Shown: positions 17,831 through 26,187 of the stretch, piece by piece
How positions within the stretch are numbered: position 1 is the first letter of the stretch
Layout of the letters: each line of letters opens with the position of its first letter
NCBI RefSeq assembly: GCF_012843705.1
Contig: NZ_JABAFQ010000001.1
Span: forward strand, 1-64,000
Length of the DNA stretch: 64,000 nucleotides
Source of the DNA: Fusobacterium sp. FSA-380-WT-3A
Lineage (GTDB): Bacteria > Fusobacteriota > Fusobacteriia > Fusobacteriales > Fusobacteriaceae
Direction: 5' to 3'
Notes under the pieces: model-generated
What the model was told of the DNA's origin: nothing
What the model saw: the letters and a program-made list of their open reading frames with translations, nothing else
Databases searched by the model: none
Program-made: the position numbers and the translations under genes

Positions 17831-17867
17831 AAAAGATTATATAAAAGTTTTATTTATATAATCTCTT
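17831..17867 (-). terminator. Terminator of the rlpA-like gene
   Basis: On the minus strand, an 11-bp stem GATTATATAAA/TTTATATAATC followed by a TTTTTTATTT tract, directly after the stop codon. Confidence 0.75.
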
Positions 17868-17874
17868 ATTTATT

Positions 17875-18285
17875 TTAGTTTAAATATTTTTTATATTCTT
17901 TTGTAGTAAACTTAGGACTTCCTTGTTTATATTTAAAAATATTTTCTTGACTAACCACTTTTATTTTAGCATTTACTAATCCTTTATCAAGAGAAGCAAT
18001 CTTAGAGAAAGCTGCCTTACTCAAATCTAATTTTCTACCGTATTTTTCAAAACCACCTCTATCTATAACTACCACTTTAATAGATTTTTTATTTTCTTTA
18101 TTAGTTACTTTTAAAACAGTTCCAAAAGGATATTCATTAGAAGCACAAGTATATTGACTAGAATCATAAATATATCCACTAGCTGTTAACTTTCCTTCAA
18201 AACCCTTTGCATACCAACTTACTTTATTAGCATATATTGAAATTGATAAAATTAACATTAATAAAATAATAAAAAACTTTTTCAA
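17875..18285 (-). CDS. RlpA-like septal ring lytic transglycosylase family protein
   Basis: A small secreted protein of 136 residues with a signal peptide (MKKFFIILLMLILSISIYA) and a double-psi beta-barrel. It shows the RlpA motifs VSWYAKGFEGKLTASG, YPFGTVLKVTN and VVVIDRGGF, the last holding the catalytic-type Asp. It has no lipobox Cys and no SPOR domain, so it is a minimal RlpA-like protein acting on peptidoglycan in the periplasm. Translation starts at TTG 18285, preceded by AGGAGG. The remains of an upstream gene in the same orientation overlap that ribosome binding site. Confidence 0.78.
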   Translation of the reverse strand: MKKFFIILLMLILSISIYANKVSWYAKGFEGKLTASGYIYDSSQYTCASNEYPFGTVLKVTNKENKKSIKVVVIDRGGFEKYGRKLDLSKAAFSKIASLDKGLVNAKIKVVSQENIFKYKQGSPKFTTKEYKKYLN

Positions 18286-18295
18286 ATATAACCTC

Positions 18296-18636
18296 CTATT
18301 TATTTTTCTGATTTTTAACTATTTTTGCTAAAATAGATTCAAGTCCAATTAAAACTATTGGCATTATGATATTTAAAATTATTTGAATATTTAATTAGGA
18401 GTAAATAATTCCATCAGATGATCTCATTTCTCCTATCATTATTGCATATGGTAAAAGTAAAACGATAATACTAATAATTATGATACTACAACTATAAACC
18501 TTTGATTAGTATAGTTGTTAATAATATTTCTGAAACACTATACAACTAGAAATATAATCATTGTTAGTGTACACTAATTAAGTTTCTTTTTATTTATCAT
18601 ATTTTTTCTTTTTTTATTTTGAATTTTTCGTTTCAT
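18296..18636 (-). pseudogene. Decayed small membrane-protein gene upstream of rlpA
   Basis: On the minus strand an ATG at 18636 opens a Lys-rich start (MKRKIQNKKRKNMINKKK) that runs into TAG and later stops. A change of frame then gives a hydrophobic stretch IIIISIIVLLLPYAIMIGE, an in-frame TAA, and LNIQIILNIIMPIVLIGLE to a final TAG overlapping the rlpA ribosome binding site. The composition is coding-like but broken by several stops and at least one frameshift. I cannot name the original family; an inner-membrane protein co-transcribed with rlpA is the best guess. Confidence 0.4.
18564..18577. promoter_or_regulatory. Perfect 14-bp palindrome
   Basis: TTAGTGTACACTAA is fully self-complementary and sits within the decayed region upstream of rlpA. 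It may be a regulator-binding site or chance; nothing else supports a role. Confidence 0.25.
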
Positions 18637-18796
18637 AAAAAACATCACTAACTCTAAAATTATATCATAAATTTTAATTTAAAAAAAGTTTTTTATTTAA
18701 TAAATTAAAATTGTATTAATTTTTTAACTATATTATTAAAATTTTTTAACTAAATTTATAAAAAATATCTAAATTTTTTATAAGTACTTTTTTTGA

Positions 18797-18922
18797 TTAA
18801 TATTCAGTTGTAATTCCTTTATTATTAGGAATTCTATTTAATTTTTTCTTAAATTCTTCACATTCTTTTTTATTTATTCTAGAGAATTTTCTTCTATAAA
18901 TTTCAGTAATATTAAGTCCATA
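18797..18922 (-). pseudogene. 41-codon coding-like tail in frame behind the trmR-like stop
   Basis: Directly after the TAA of the O-methyltransferase the same frame stays open for 41 codons: YGLNITEIYRRKFSRINKK and on to IPNNKGITTEY, then TAA. The charged, helix-like composition and codon choice look like genuine coding sequence. It has no start codon or ribosome binding site of its own. The likeliest reading is the C-terminal remnant of a lost neighbour. Readthrough of TAA is possible but unsupported. The span 18637-18796 between this and the decayed gene holds only AT-rich sequence. Confidence 0.35.
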
Positions 18923-19555
18923 TTATTTTTTACAACGAATTAATCCCACACCATCGCCAAAAGGTAAAAGGGTAAAATCGTAGTTCCTATAAAGATAATC
19001 TATAAATTCATCTAATTTTCTTACAATAGTTTTAAATCTTTTTGGATATTCTTTATATAAATATCCTCTAAACATAATATTATCAATAAAAACTATTCCA
19101 CCATCATTAAGCATTTTATAAGAATCTTCAAAGAATTTCTTATATTGTCCTTTAGAAGCATCTATAAATATAAAATCAAACTTATCATCTAATTTTTCTA
19201 TTTCAGTTGTTGCATCTCCTAATATCATCTTTACATTTTTTAAAGAAGCTTTTTCAAAATTTTTCTTAGCCTCATTAAATCTCTCTTCATCAATCTCAAT
19301 AGTTGTAAGTATTCCATCATTTTTTTCAATAAGTCTTCCCATTAAAATTCCTGAATAACCAATGGCAGTTCCAACTTCTAAAACATTTTTTGCATTGATA
19401 GTTTTTATCATAAACTCTAAATATTTTGCAACCTCTTTTGTTACAATAGGAACATTATTTTCTTTAGCATATTCTTCAAGTTCTAATATAAGTTTATCTT
19501 CCTCTTTTATTTTATCAATTATATATTGATTAGCTTCTTTTAATTCTTCTAACAA
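18923..19555 (-). CDS. Class I SAM O-methyltransferase (TrmR-like)
   Basis: A 210-residue member of the catechol-O-methyltransferase-like family. SAM-binding motif I is NVLEVGTAIGYSGILMG, the acidic residues after beta-2 are in TIEIDEERF, and FIFIDASKGQY plus VFIDNIMFRG contribute metal-binding acids. The best-studied relative in this size class is B. subtilis TrmR (YrrM), which methylates 5-hydroxyuridine at the tRNA wobble position. Its place 15 bp behind rsmB, another RNA methyltransferase, supports an RNA role. A small-molecule substrate cannot be excluded. Confidence 0.8.
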   Translation of the reverse strand: MLEELKEANQYIIDKIKEEDKLILELEEYAKENNVPIVTKEVAKYLEFMIKTINAKNVLEVGTAIGYSGILMGRLIEKNDGILTTIEIDEERFNEAKKNFEKASLKNVKMILGDATTEIEKLDDKFDFIFIDASKGQYKKFFEDSYKMLNDGGIVFIDNIMFRGYLYKEYPKRFKTIVRKLDEFIDYLYRNYDFTLLPFGDGVGLIRCKK

Positions 19556-19570
19556 TTTTTTCTCCTTATT

Positions 19571-20869
19571 TTAACTAATTTTTTTAAGTTTTGCTATATA
19601 AAAGTTGTCTACAATCTCTTCTTTATAATCTATTAAAAATCCTCCAACTTCGTCATATTCTCCTGCTACATTTTCAGGAATTTCAACTTTAATATTTTGG
19701 AAATTTTTATGATTTTCTAAGAATTTTTTTACATTTAAAGTGTTTTCCTCTTTTGTAATAGTACAAGTACTGTAAACTAACTCTCCACCAACAACTAAAT
19801 TATTACTTACACTTTCTAAAATTTCATATTGTAAATTTGAAAGTTCTTCTACATTTTCAAAATTTTTGTTGTATAGAGCCTCTGGTTTTTTTCTTATAAC
19901 TCCATAACCACTACAAGGAGCATCAACTAAAATTTTATCAAATTTCTTTCCTTGCTCTTTTATTTTTCTAGCATCAAGTTTTACAGCCTTTATGATATCT
20001 ATCCCCATTTTTTTACTATTTTCTTCTATAAGTTTAATTTTATGAGGATAAATATCAAGAGAAAGAAGTTCCCCTTTATTTTTCATAAATTCAGCTATTA
20101 AAACACTTTTACTTCCAGGAGCTGCACAAGAGTCTAAAACTGTTTCTCCTTCTTTTGGATTTAGATTTTTCACAGATAGATATGAAGCAGCATCTTGAGC
20201 AATTATTTTTCCATTTTTAAATTCATCAAAATATATTACAATTCCAGAATCTAAATAATAAACTGTATCAATTTTTTTTATAATATTTATATCTTTCTCT
20301 TTTAAAAGATTTTCAAATTCTTCACAAGAATATTTAAGAGTATTAACTCTAACAGCCATATAAGGTATTTTCTTTAAAGAAATTAAAACTTTTTCTATAT
20401 TTTCACCATATTCTTCAGATATTTTTTCACAAAACCATTTAGGATATGAGTATAGAATATCATAAGCTTTCTCATTTTTTAATTTTTCTAAAATTTCATT
20501 TTTTTCTCTGTCATAGTTTCTTAAAACACCATTTACAAATCTTCCTACAGGAACACTAAATTTTTTCTTTGTAAGTTCTGTAGCTTCCCAAATAATTCCT
20601 TTTACGTCACTATTCATAAAAGTCATTTGATATATTGAAATTCTAAAAAGTTGTCTTTGCCATTCTTTTTTTATCTCTTTTACTTTTTGATTTATAATAT
20701 AATCTAAAAATATTTTATTTCTAATAACTCCATAAAAAACTTCTGTTATAAAGCCTCTTTCCTTTGGGCTTAAAGTATTTTCTCTAAAATATTCATTTAA
20801 AGCTATATTAGAAAATTTTCCTTGTTCTACCTCTGATAATAAAACTATTATCCTTTGTTTTATATTCAA
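19571..20869 (-). CDS. rsmB: 16S rRNA (cytosine(967)-C(5))-methyltransferase
   Basis: A 432-residue two-domain protein. The N-terminal NusB-like RNA-binding domain (about 1-140) is followed by a SAM methyltransferase with motif I DSCAAPGSKS. The two catalytic cysteines lie in VDAPCSGYGVIRKKPE and YSTCTITKEEN, the arrangement of the RsmB/Nop2 family. It makes m5C967 in 16S rRNA. Translation starts at TTG 20869 behind TGGAGG. It is followed by the trmR-like gene in the same unit. Confidence 0.92.
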   Translation of the reverse strand: MNIKQRIIVLLSEVEQGKFSNIALNEYFRENTLSPKERGFITEVFYGVIRNKIFLDYIINQKVKEIKKEWQRQLFRISIYQMTFMNSDVKGIIWEATELTKKKFSVPVGRFVNGVLRNYDREKNEILEKLKNEKAYDILYSYPKWFCEKISEEYGENIEKVLISLKKIPYMAVRVNTLKYSCEEFENLLKEKDINIIKKIDTVYYLDSGIVIYFDEFKNGKIIAQDAASYLSVKNLNPKEGETVLDSCAAPGSKSVLIAEFMKNKGELLSLDIYPHKIKLIEENSKKMGIDIIKAVKLDARKIKEQGKKFDKILVDAPCSGYGVIRKKPEALYNKNFENVEELSNLQYEILESVSNNLVVGGELVYSTCTITKEENTLNVKKFLENHKNFQNIKVEIPENVAGEYDEVGGFLIDYKEEIVDNFYIAKLKKIS

Positions 20870-20882
20870 AATAACCTCCAGA

Positions 20883-21965
20883 TTAATTATTTTTTTCTAA
20901 TTTATATAATAAATTTCCTACAAACATTGCCAAAAATCCCCCTGAAAGCTTTGCTACAATCACAGGAACAACCATAGATTTTTCTATACCAGCTGTAAAA
21001 CCTAAATGACTTCCAAAAACAAAGGCTCCACTTACAGAAAAGGCTATATTCATTATTTTTCCCTTAGGGTCCATATCTTTTACTAAAGCAAGCATGGGAA
21101 TATTGTGAGCAAGACAAGCTATAAATCCAACCACAGAATTTTCATTCACATCTAAAATATTTCCAATTTTTATTAAAAATTTTTTAAAAATATTTGTTAT
21201 AAAATATACAAGAGGAAAAGCTCCTGAAAGTACCATTGCAATTTTACAAACCGTTTCACCAGCTTCTAAAGCTGAAATCATATTATTTATTATAACTATT
21301 CCTGTCAAAACTCTAATACTTTCTAAGGCAAAACCTATTGTTATTAATATTGTAATAATTTTTCCAAAAATTAAAAATCCACTAGCTATTTTTTTTGGAT
21401 ATTTAAAAAGTAAAATTCCTAAAATTATTGTTAAGATAAAAGTTGGAATTAAATTTAAAATTAAAAATTTTATATTAAATCCTGCTACTAATCCGCCTAA
21501 GAAACAACCAAAAGGAACTGTAATTATTCCAGCTAAAATTCCTTTTGAAAGATATTTTTCATCTTCTTTTTTTATTATTCCCATAGAAACAGGAATTGAA
21601 AAAGATAGAGTAGCTCCTAATGTAGCACTTAAAATTAAACCTCCTAAATATCCACCCTCTTTACTATGAGCTAATTCCATTCCTAAAGAATAACCTCCCA
21701 TATCATTGGCAAGAATTGTTCCAGGAAAAAGTCCAGGGTCGATACCAAAAAAGTTATATAAAGGAGAGATAATTGGATTTAAAAAATTGGCAATTACAGG
21801 AGAAAGACAAATTATTCCTATCATAGAAATTCCCAATGAACCCATTGCCATTATTCCCTCTTCAAATTTTTTTCCATAACCTAATTTATTTCCAAAAATT
21901 CTATCAATAGCCCCAACTATCATAAATAATATCATAATATATATAATCAAATCATTTATTTGCAT
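20883..21965 (-). CDS. eutH: Ethanolamine permease-like protein EutH
   Basis: A 360-residue membrane protein with about ten hydrophobic spans. The conserved segments LFPGTILANDMGGYSLGMELA, GLILSATLGATLSFSIPV and CLAHNIPMLALVKDMDPKGKI match EutH, which moves ethanolamine across the inner membrane at low pH. No ethanolamine ammonia-lyase or microcompartment gene lies nearby. Here EutH leads an apparent unit with rsmB and trmR (13-bp gap to rsmB), so the functional link may be only transcriptional. Confidence 0.85.
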   Translation of the reverse strand: MQINDLIIYIMILFMIVGAIDRIFGNKLGYGKKFEEGIMAMGSLGISMIGIICLSPVIANFLNPIISPLYNFFGIDPGLFPGTILANDMGGYSLGMELAHSKEGGYLGGLILSATLGATLSFSIPVSMGIIKKEDEKYLSKGILAGIITVPFGCFLGGLVAGFNIKFLILNLIPTFILTIILGILLFKYPKKIASGFLIFGKIITILITIGFALESIRVLTGIVIINNMISALEAGETVCKIAMVLSGAFPLVYFITNIFKKFLIKIGNILDVNENSVVGFIACLAHNIPMLALVKDMDPKGKIMNIAFSVSGAFVFGSHLGFTAGIEKSMVVPVIVAKLSGGFLAMFVGNLLYKLEKNN

Positions 21966-22070
21966 TTTTTCCCCTATCTAAAAATATTCTTCATATATGA
22001 TACCGTAATTTTAAATGAATGTCAAACTATCTAAAAATTTTGTTTTATTAAAAATAAATACTTTTATCTG

Positions 22071-22099
22071 TTGACTTTTTTATGAATGCAAGGTATACT
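22071..22099 (+). promoter_or_regulatory. Promoter of the MORN-repeat gene
   Basis: TTGACT (22071-22076), a 17-bp spacer and TATACT (22094-22099), about 60 bp before the start. Confidence 0.7.
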
Positions 22100-22161
22100 A
22101 TTAATATCAAAATGTTAAAATAAAATACATTTCTAATTCACTTTTTTTCAAGGAGGCGGTT

Positions 22162-22710
22162 ATGATGGTTAATCAATACAATGGTGAAGGAAAAAAAGAA
22201 GGTTTATGGGTAAAATACTTTGAAAATGGCAAAGTAAAAGAAGAAAAAAACTATGTAAATGGAGTTAGAGAGGGTGAATATAAGTGCTACTATTCTAATG
22301 GACAAGTAGAAACTAGAAAACATTACAAAAATGGAAATTTAGATGGAGTTTATGAAACTTTTTTATCTAACGGAGCTAGAGATACTGTTTATCATTTAGT
22401 TAATGGAGAGATGGTTGGAAGATATGAATCTTTTTATCCAAATGGACAAACTAAAAAACTTGTAGAATATATAGATTCTAAAAATACAAAAACAAACTTA
22501 TCTTTCTATATGGATGGAAAAGTTCAAAAAGATTGTAATATAAAAGATGGAAAACTTTCAGGTGCTTATAAAGAATACTATTCTAATGGACAGTTATATA
22601 TATGTGCTTTCTATGAAAATGGTGAATTAAATGGTGAATATAAAGAATACGATGAAAGTGGAGCTTTAGTAAAAGAGTGTGTTTATAAAAATAATAAAAT
22701 AGAAAAATAA
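22162..22710 (+). CDS. MORN/YwqK-type repeat protein
   Basis: A 182-residue protein built almost wholly of about seven 22-24-residue repeats of the MORN_2 kind, with the periodic pattern Y-x-NG-x-x-x-G-x-Y-x-x-Y-x-x-NGQ (for example YYSNGQVETRKHYKNGNLDGVYE). It has no signal peptide and no other domain. Database names such as YwqK antitoxin come from one proposed pair; no toxin lies here, so I do not assign that role. It is monocistronic with a strong promoter, AAGGAGGCGG ribosome binding site and terminator, which suggests substantial expression. Confidence 0.82.
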   Translation: MMVNQYNGEGKKEGLWVKYFENGKVKEEKNYVNGVREGEYKCYYSNGQVETRKHYKNGNLDGVYETFLSNGARDTVYHLVNGEMVGRYESFYPNGQTKKLVEYIDSKNTKTNLSFYMDGKVQKDCNIKDGKLSGAYKEYYSNGQLYICAFYENGELNGEYKEYDESGALVKECVYKNNKIEK

Positions 22711-22717
22711 CTTTTAA

Positions 22718-22757
22718 ATAAAAGAGATATTGTCAAAATTCAGTATCTCTTTTTTAT
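22718..22757 (+). terminator. Terminator of the MORN-repeat gene
   Basis: Stem AAAGAGATA/TATCTCTTT followed by TTTTATTTG. Confidence 0.8.
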
Positions 22758-22843
22758 TTGTGTAATTTTTATATTTAAATTTTTGTAGAAAGTCTAACAG
22801 TCTTTTATTTTTTTATGGTATATTATTATTGAGGTGATATTTT

Positions 22844-23818
22844 ATGATAATTGAAAAATTAAAATCTCTCAACAGTAATATTGATAATTTTCTTTATGAA
22901 GATACAAAAACTACCTTAGAAAAAATCTATTTCATTTTTAAAGAAAAAAATTTTCAAGGTTATTTAGTTGGTGGAATTATAAGAGATATAATTCTTTCAA
23001 AAAATACTTTTGATATAGATATAGTATCTCCAAATTTTTTAGAAATTGGAAATTATATAATAAATAATTTTCCTGTAGAAAAATATCGAATAAATGAAAA
23101 ATTTTTAACTTTTAATATAAAACTTAAAAATGGACTTAATGTGGATATAGCTTCTCCTAGAAAAGAAATTTATCCTTTTTCTGGAAGTTTACCTGTAGTT
23201 TCTCCTTGTGATATAGAAGATGATATTATAAGAAGAGATTTTTCTATAAATTCTATTTATTTAAATTTACAAGATTTTAAAATTTTTGATAGATTTAAGG
23301 GAATTGAAGATATAAAAAATAAAAAAATAAAAATTTTACATAATAAAAGTTTTTATGATGACCCTACCCGTATTTTACGAGGAATTAAGTTTGCTAGTAG
23401 ATATAATTTTTCCTTTGATGAAAATACAGATTTATTAATAAAAAAAGCTATAAAAGAGAATTATTTAAAAAACATCTCAAGCGATAGACTTAAAAATGAA
23501 CTTTTGCTTTTATTTAAAGAAAAAAATATAGATTTAATTTTAAATTATCTAAAAAATTATAATGTATTAAATTTTTTAGATATATTTATAAATACAAAAA
23601 ATATAAAAAAATATATAATTTTTTACGATTCTTTTAATAAAAAAATAAAAGATAAATTTTTAATTGAATCCTTTGAAAATTTTATTTTTATAACTATTTT
23701 TTTTACTTTAGATAATCAGAATAGAGAAGTGTTATTTAAATTATTTAATATCTCTAAGAAAAAAATTAGAAAAATAAATGAATTTTTCCTTTATTACCTT
23801 GATATTTTCCCCTCTTAA
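22844..23818 (+). CDS. CCA-adding enzyme / poly(A) polymerase family nucleotidyltransferase
   Basis: A 324-residue class II nucleotidyltransferase. The head domain has GYLVGGIIRDIIL, the metal-binding DIDIVS, DDIIRRDFSINSIYL and YDDPTRILRGIKFASRYNF, which are the family's motifs A to D region. It adds nucleotides to tRNA 3' ends (CCA or A only) or poly(A) to RNA. At 324 residues it lacks the long tail and HD domain of many CCA enzymes. Every tRNA in this window already encodes CCA, so repair or A-addition is plausible. The C-terminal half is very Asn/Lys/Ile-rich. Confidence 0.8.
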   Translation: MIIEKLKSLNSNIDNFLYEDTKTTLEKIYFIFKEKNFQGYLVGGIIRDIILSKNTFDIDIVSPNFLEIGNYIINNFPVEKYRINEKFLTFNIKLKNGLNVDIASPRKEIYPFSGSLPVVSPCDIEDDIIRRDFSINSIYLNLQDFKIFDRFKGIEDIKNKKIKILHNKSFYDDPTRILRGIKFASRYNFSFDENTDLLIKKAIKENYLKNISSDRLKNELLLLFKEKNIDLILNYLKNYNVLNFLDIFINTKNIKKYIIFYDSFNKKIKDKFLIESFENFIFITIFFTLDNQNREVLFKLFNISKKKIRKINEFFLYYLDIFPS

Positions 23819-23828
23819 ATGATATAAT
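23799..23828 (+). promoter_or_regulatory. Promoter of the aroA paralogue operon
   Basis: TTGATA (23799-23804), an 18-bp spacer and TATAAT (23823-23828). It begins inside the 3' end of the preceding gene and precedes an AGGAGAGGTGAG ribosome binding site. Confidence 0.6.
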
Positions 23829-23866
23829 AGAATTAGGTGTGGTTTATTTAGGAGAGGTGAGATGTA

Positions 23867-25150
23867 ATGAAAGAAGAATATTCGATTAAAACTAGAGAAA
23901 ATTTCCATACAGAAATTAGTATACCGGGGTCTAAGTCTATGACTACAAGAGCATTGATTCTTGCTTCTTTATCAGAAAATCCTGTTATACTTAAAAATCC
24001 ACTTTTTAGTGAAGATATAGTTCAAATGATTGAATGTCTTACTAAATTAGGAAATAAAATTCTAGTTTCTGATGACAAAAAATATATTAAAATATCTGGA
24101 AATAAAAAAAGAGAATTTGGTAAAAAAACTTTACATGTAGGTAATTCAGGTTCTGTTATGAAATTTTTAATTTCTTATATTGCAACTGGAAGAGGAGAGA
24201 TAACTATAGATGCTTCATCTAGAGTCACAAGTAGACCTATTCGTGAATTTGTTGATAGCATGAGAGAATTAGGAATTGAAATAGAATATTTAAAAAAATC
24301 AGGTTTTCTACCTATAAAAATATATTCTCAAGGAACAAAATCTAATATAATAAAAGTTCCAGGAAAAAATAGTAGTCAGTATTTATCTTCTGTTCTACTT
24401 TCTGCTTCACATTTTAATAGTGATATAGAGGTATTAACATCTCATAAAATCAGTTCAAAATCATATATAGATATTACTTTAAAAATGTTGCATGATTTTG
24501 GAGCTAAAATAGAAAAAACTGAAAATGGATATTTAGTTAAGAAAACTAATTTTGATACAGTAAAAGGTTATCTTATAGAAGGGGATATGGCTTCTGCTTC
24601 ATATTTTTTAGCAGCAGCTCTTATAACAAATAGTACAATAAAAATAAATAATTTCTCATATAATAGTATTCAAGGAGATTATAAATTTCTTGAAATTATG
24701 GAAAGCCTTGGACTTAAAATTATTGAGAGGACAAAGACTTCTATTACAGTACAAGGAGTTGAATCTTATGAAGGTTTTTCTCTTGACCTTAATAGAACTC
24801 CAGACCTTGTTCCAACTCTTTCAATAGTAGCATTATTTGCAAATTCTCCTTCAGAAATACATAATGTTGCAAATTTAAGAACAAAAGGAAATGATAGATT
24901 AAATTCTATTCGTACAGAGTTAAAAAAAATATATGGAAGTGTTACAGACCTTCCAGATGGAATAAAAATTATTCCTAAAAAAGCAGGAACTTATAAAGGT
25001 GGAGTTATGGAAACATATAATGATCATAGACTTGCAATGAGTTTTTCTTTAATTGGTCTTAAAGTAAATGAAACATCAATTGTTAATAGTCACTGTGTAT
25101 CTAAAGTTTTTCCTAACTTTTTTGAAGAATTTGAAAATATATATAAATAA
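23867..25150 (+). CDS. EPSP synthase paralogue (AroA-like) with altered active-site loop
   Basis: A 427-residue enolpyruvyl-transferase fold. The substrate-binding SIPGSKSMTTRALILASL, VGNSGSVMKFL, VTSRPIREF, KNSSQYLSS, TPDLVPTLS, NDHRLAMS and CVSKVFPNFF all align with EPSP synthase. The loop that normally reads K-E-(S/T/C)-D-R reads RTKGNDRL here, so the conserved Glu (E341 in E. coli AroA) is Gly. The GNAG-T-MR region has MK instead of MR. A second, canonical EPSP synthase beside aroB lies at 38933-40234, so this copy may have a changed substrate or lowered activity. It starts an operon-like run with a coiled-coil gene and coaBC. Confidence 0.8.
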   Translation: MKEEYSIKTRENFHTEISIPGSKSMTTRALILASLSENPVILKNPLFSEDIVQMIECLTKLGNKILVSDDKKYIKISGNKKREFGKKTLHVGNSGSVMKFLISYIATGRGEITIDASSRVTSRPIREFVDSMRELGIEIEYLKKSGFLPIKIYSQGTKSNIIKVPGKNSSQYLSSVLLSASHFNSDIEVLTSHKISSKSYIDITLKMLHDFGAKIEKTENGYLVKKTNFDTVKGYLIEGDMASASYFLAAALITNSTIKINNFSYNSIQGDYKFLEIMESLGLKIIERTKTSITVQGVESYEGFSLDLNRTPDLVPTLSIVALFANSPSEIHNVANLRTKGNDRLNSIRTELKKIYGSVTDLPDGIKIIPKKAGTYKGGVMETYNDHRLAMSFSLIGLKVNETSIVNSHCVSKVFPNFFEEFENIYK

Positions 25151-25167
25151 TTATTTATGGAGGAAAT

Positions 25168-26175
25168 ATGGGATTATTCTTTAACAAAAATCTTGAATTT
25201 AAAATAGAAGAATTAAATAACAAAATAGAAGAGTTAAACAATAAGATAAAAACCTTAAATAATATTATTGCTGAAAAAGACCAAGAGGTAGACATATTAA
25301 AATTAAAGTTAAAACATAGTGAAGAGAATACTCTTTCTGTAGAATCTTTTGAATATTTACAAGAACAAATAAGAGTTTTAACTTCAGAAAAACAAACTCT
25401 TACTAATAAAATTCAAGTCCTTGAAAAAAGTTTAGATGATTCTAAAAATTCTATTCTTTCTATGGGACAACTTGAAGTTATGGAAAAAAATTTAAAAAAG
25501 ACTAAGGAAGAAAATAAAACTCTTAGTGAAAAAGTAAATATTTTAGAAATGAAAGTTAAAGAAGTAGAAAATTCTTCTGTTTCTCCTAAACAAATGGAAA
25601 TTATGGAAAAAAATTTGAAAAAAGCTAGAGCAGAAAATTTAGAGTTACAAGAAAAACTATCTCATTATCAAGAGACAGCTAAAGAGGTTGTAAAAATTCA
25701 GGTTGAACATAGACCAATGGAATTTTCTGAAAATGCTATTTTCTTAGATAAATTTAAATATAAGATTTTAATTGAAGATTTCTTTGAAGGAACTAAATTT
25801 AAAGAAGTTCGTGAATTTCTTCTAAAAAAAGAATATGTTTTCTTAAATGACATTAAAAATTTTAAAGAGATTGAAGGAATTGACAAAAAGAAAAACTTTA
25901 AAGCTGCTTGTCTAAAAGTCCAAAACTTCGAAAAAGGTATTGTTCCTTTAGAGGATAGAGTTTTACTTTGTAAAGGAGCAAAAGTACAAAAAATCTTTAA
26001 ATCATTTAGAAAATTTACTAATTATCTTGTTGAAAATAATTTAGAATATATGGACAATCTTGATGGAGCTGATTTTAAGGCTCTTTCTGTAAAAGCTAGT
26101 ATTATGAGTAAATCTGTAAAAGATATTATGAATACTGCAGAAGAGTATTTTAATACTTACAAGATAAAAGAATAG
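25168..26175 (+). CDS. Coiled-coil protein of unknown function
   Basis: 335 residues, unrecognised. Residues about 8-175 form a long coiled coil. Within it a unit of about 39 residues recurs roughly three times: LSVESFEYLQEQIRVL, then MGQLEVMEKNLKKTKEEN, then PKQMEIMEKNLKKARAEN. The C-terminal part (about 185-335) is a separate basic, mixed alpha region (FLDKFKYKILIEDFFEGTKF, RVLLCKGAKVQKIFKSF) with no motif I know. No signal peptide or membrane segment is seen. It lies 17 bp after the AroA-like gene and 12 bp before coaBC, so all three are likely co-transcribed. A structural or scaffold role is possible but unproven. Confidence 0.6.
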   Translation: MGLFFNKNLEFKIEELNNKIEELNNKIKTLNNIIAEKDQEVDILKLKLKHSEENTLSVESFEYLQEQIRVLTSEKQTLTNKIQVLEKSLDDSKNSILSMGQLEVMEKNLKKTKEENKTLSEKVNILEMKVKEVENSSVSPKQMEIMEKNLKKARAENLELQEKLSHYQETAKEVVKIQVEHRPMEFSENAIFLDKFKYKILIEDFFEGTKFKEVREFLLKKEYVFLNDIKNFKEIEGIDKKKNFKAACLKVQNFEKGIVPLEDRVLLCKGAKVQKIFKSFRKFTNYLVENNLEYMDNLDGADFKALSVKASIMSKSVKDIMNTAEEYFNTYKIKE

Positions 26176-26187
26176 GGGGAGATTCCT

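Noticed and set aside
22162-22710. YwqK-type antitoxin of a toxin-antitoxin pair
   Set aside because: The name rests on MORN repeats alone; no partner gene adjoins and the gene is monocistronic.
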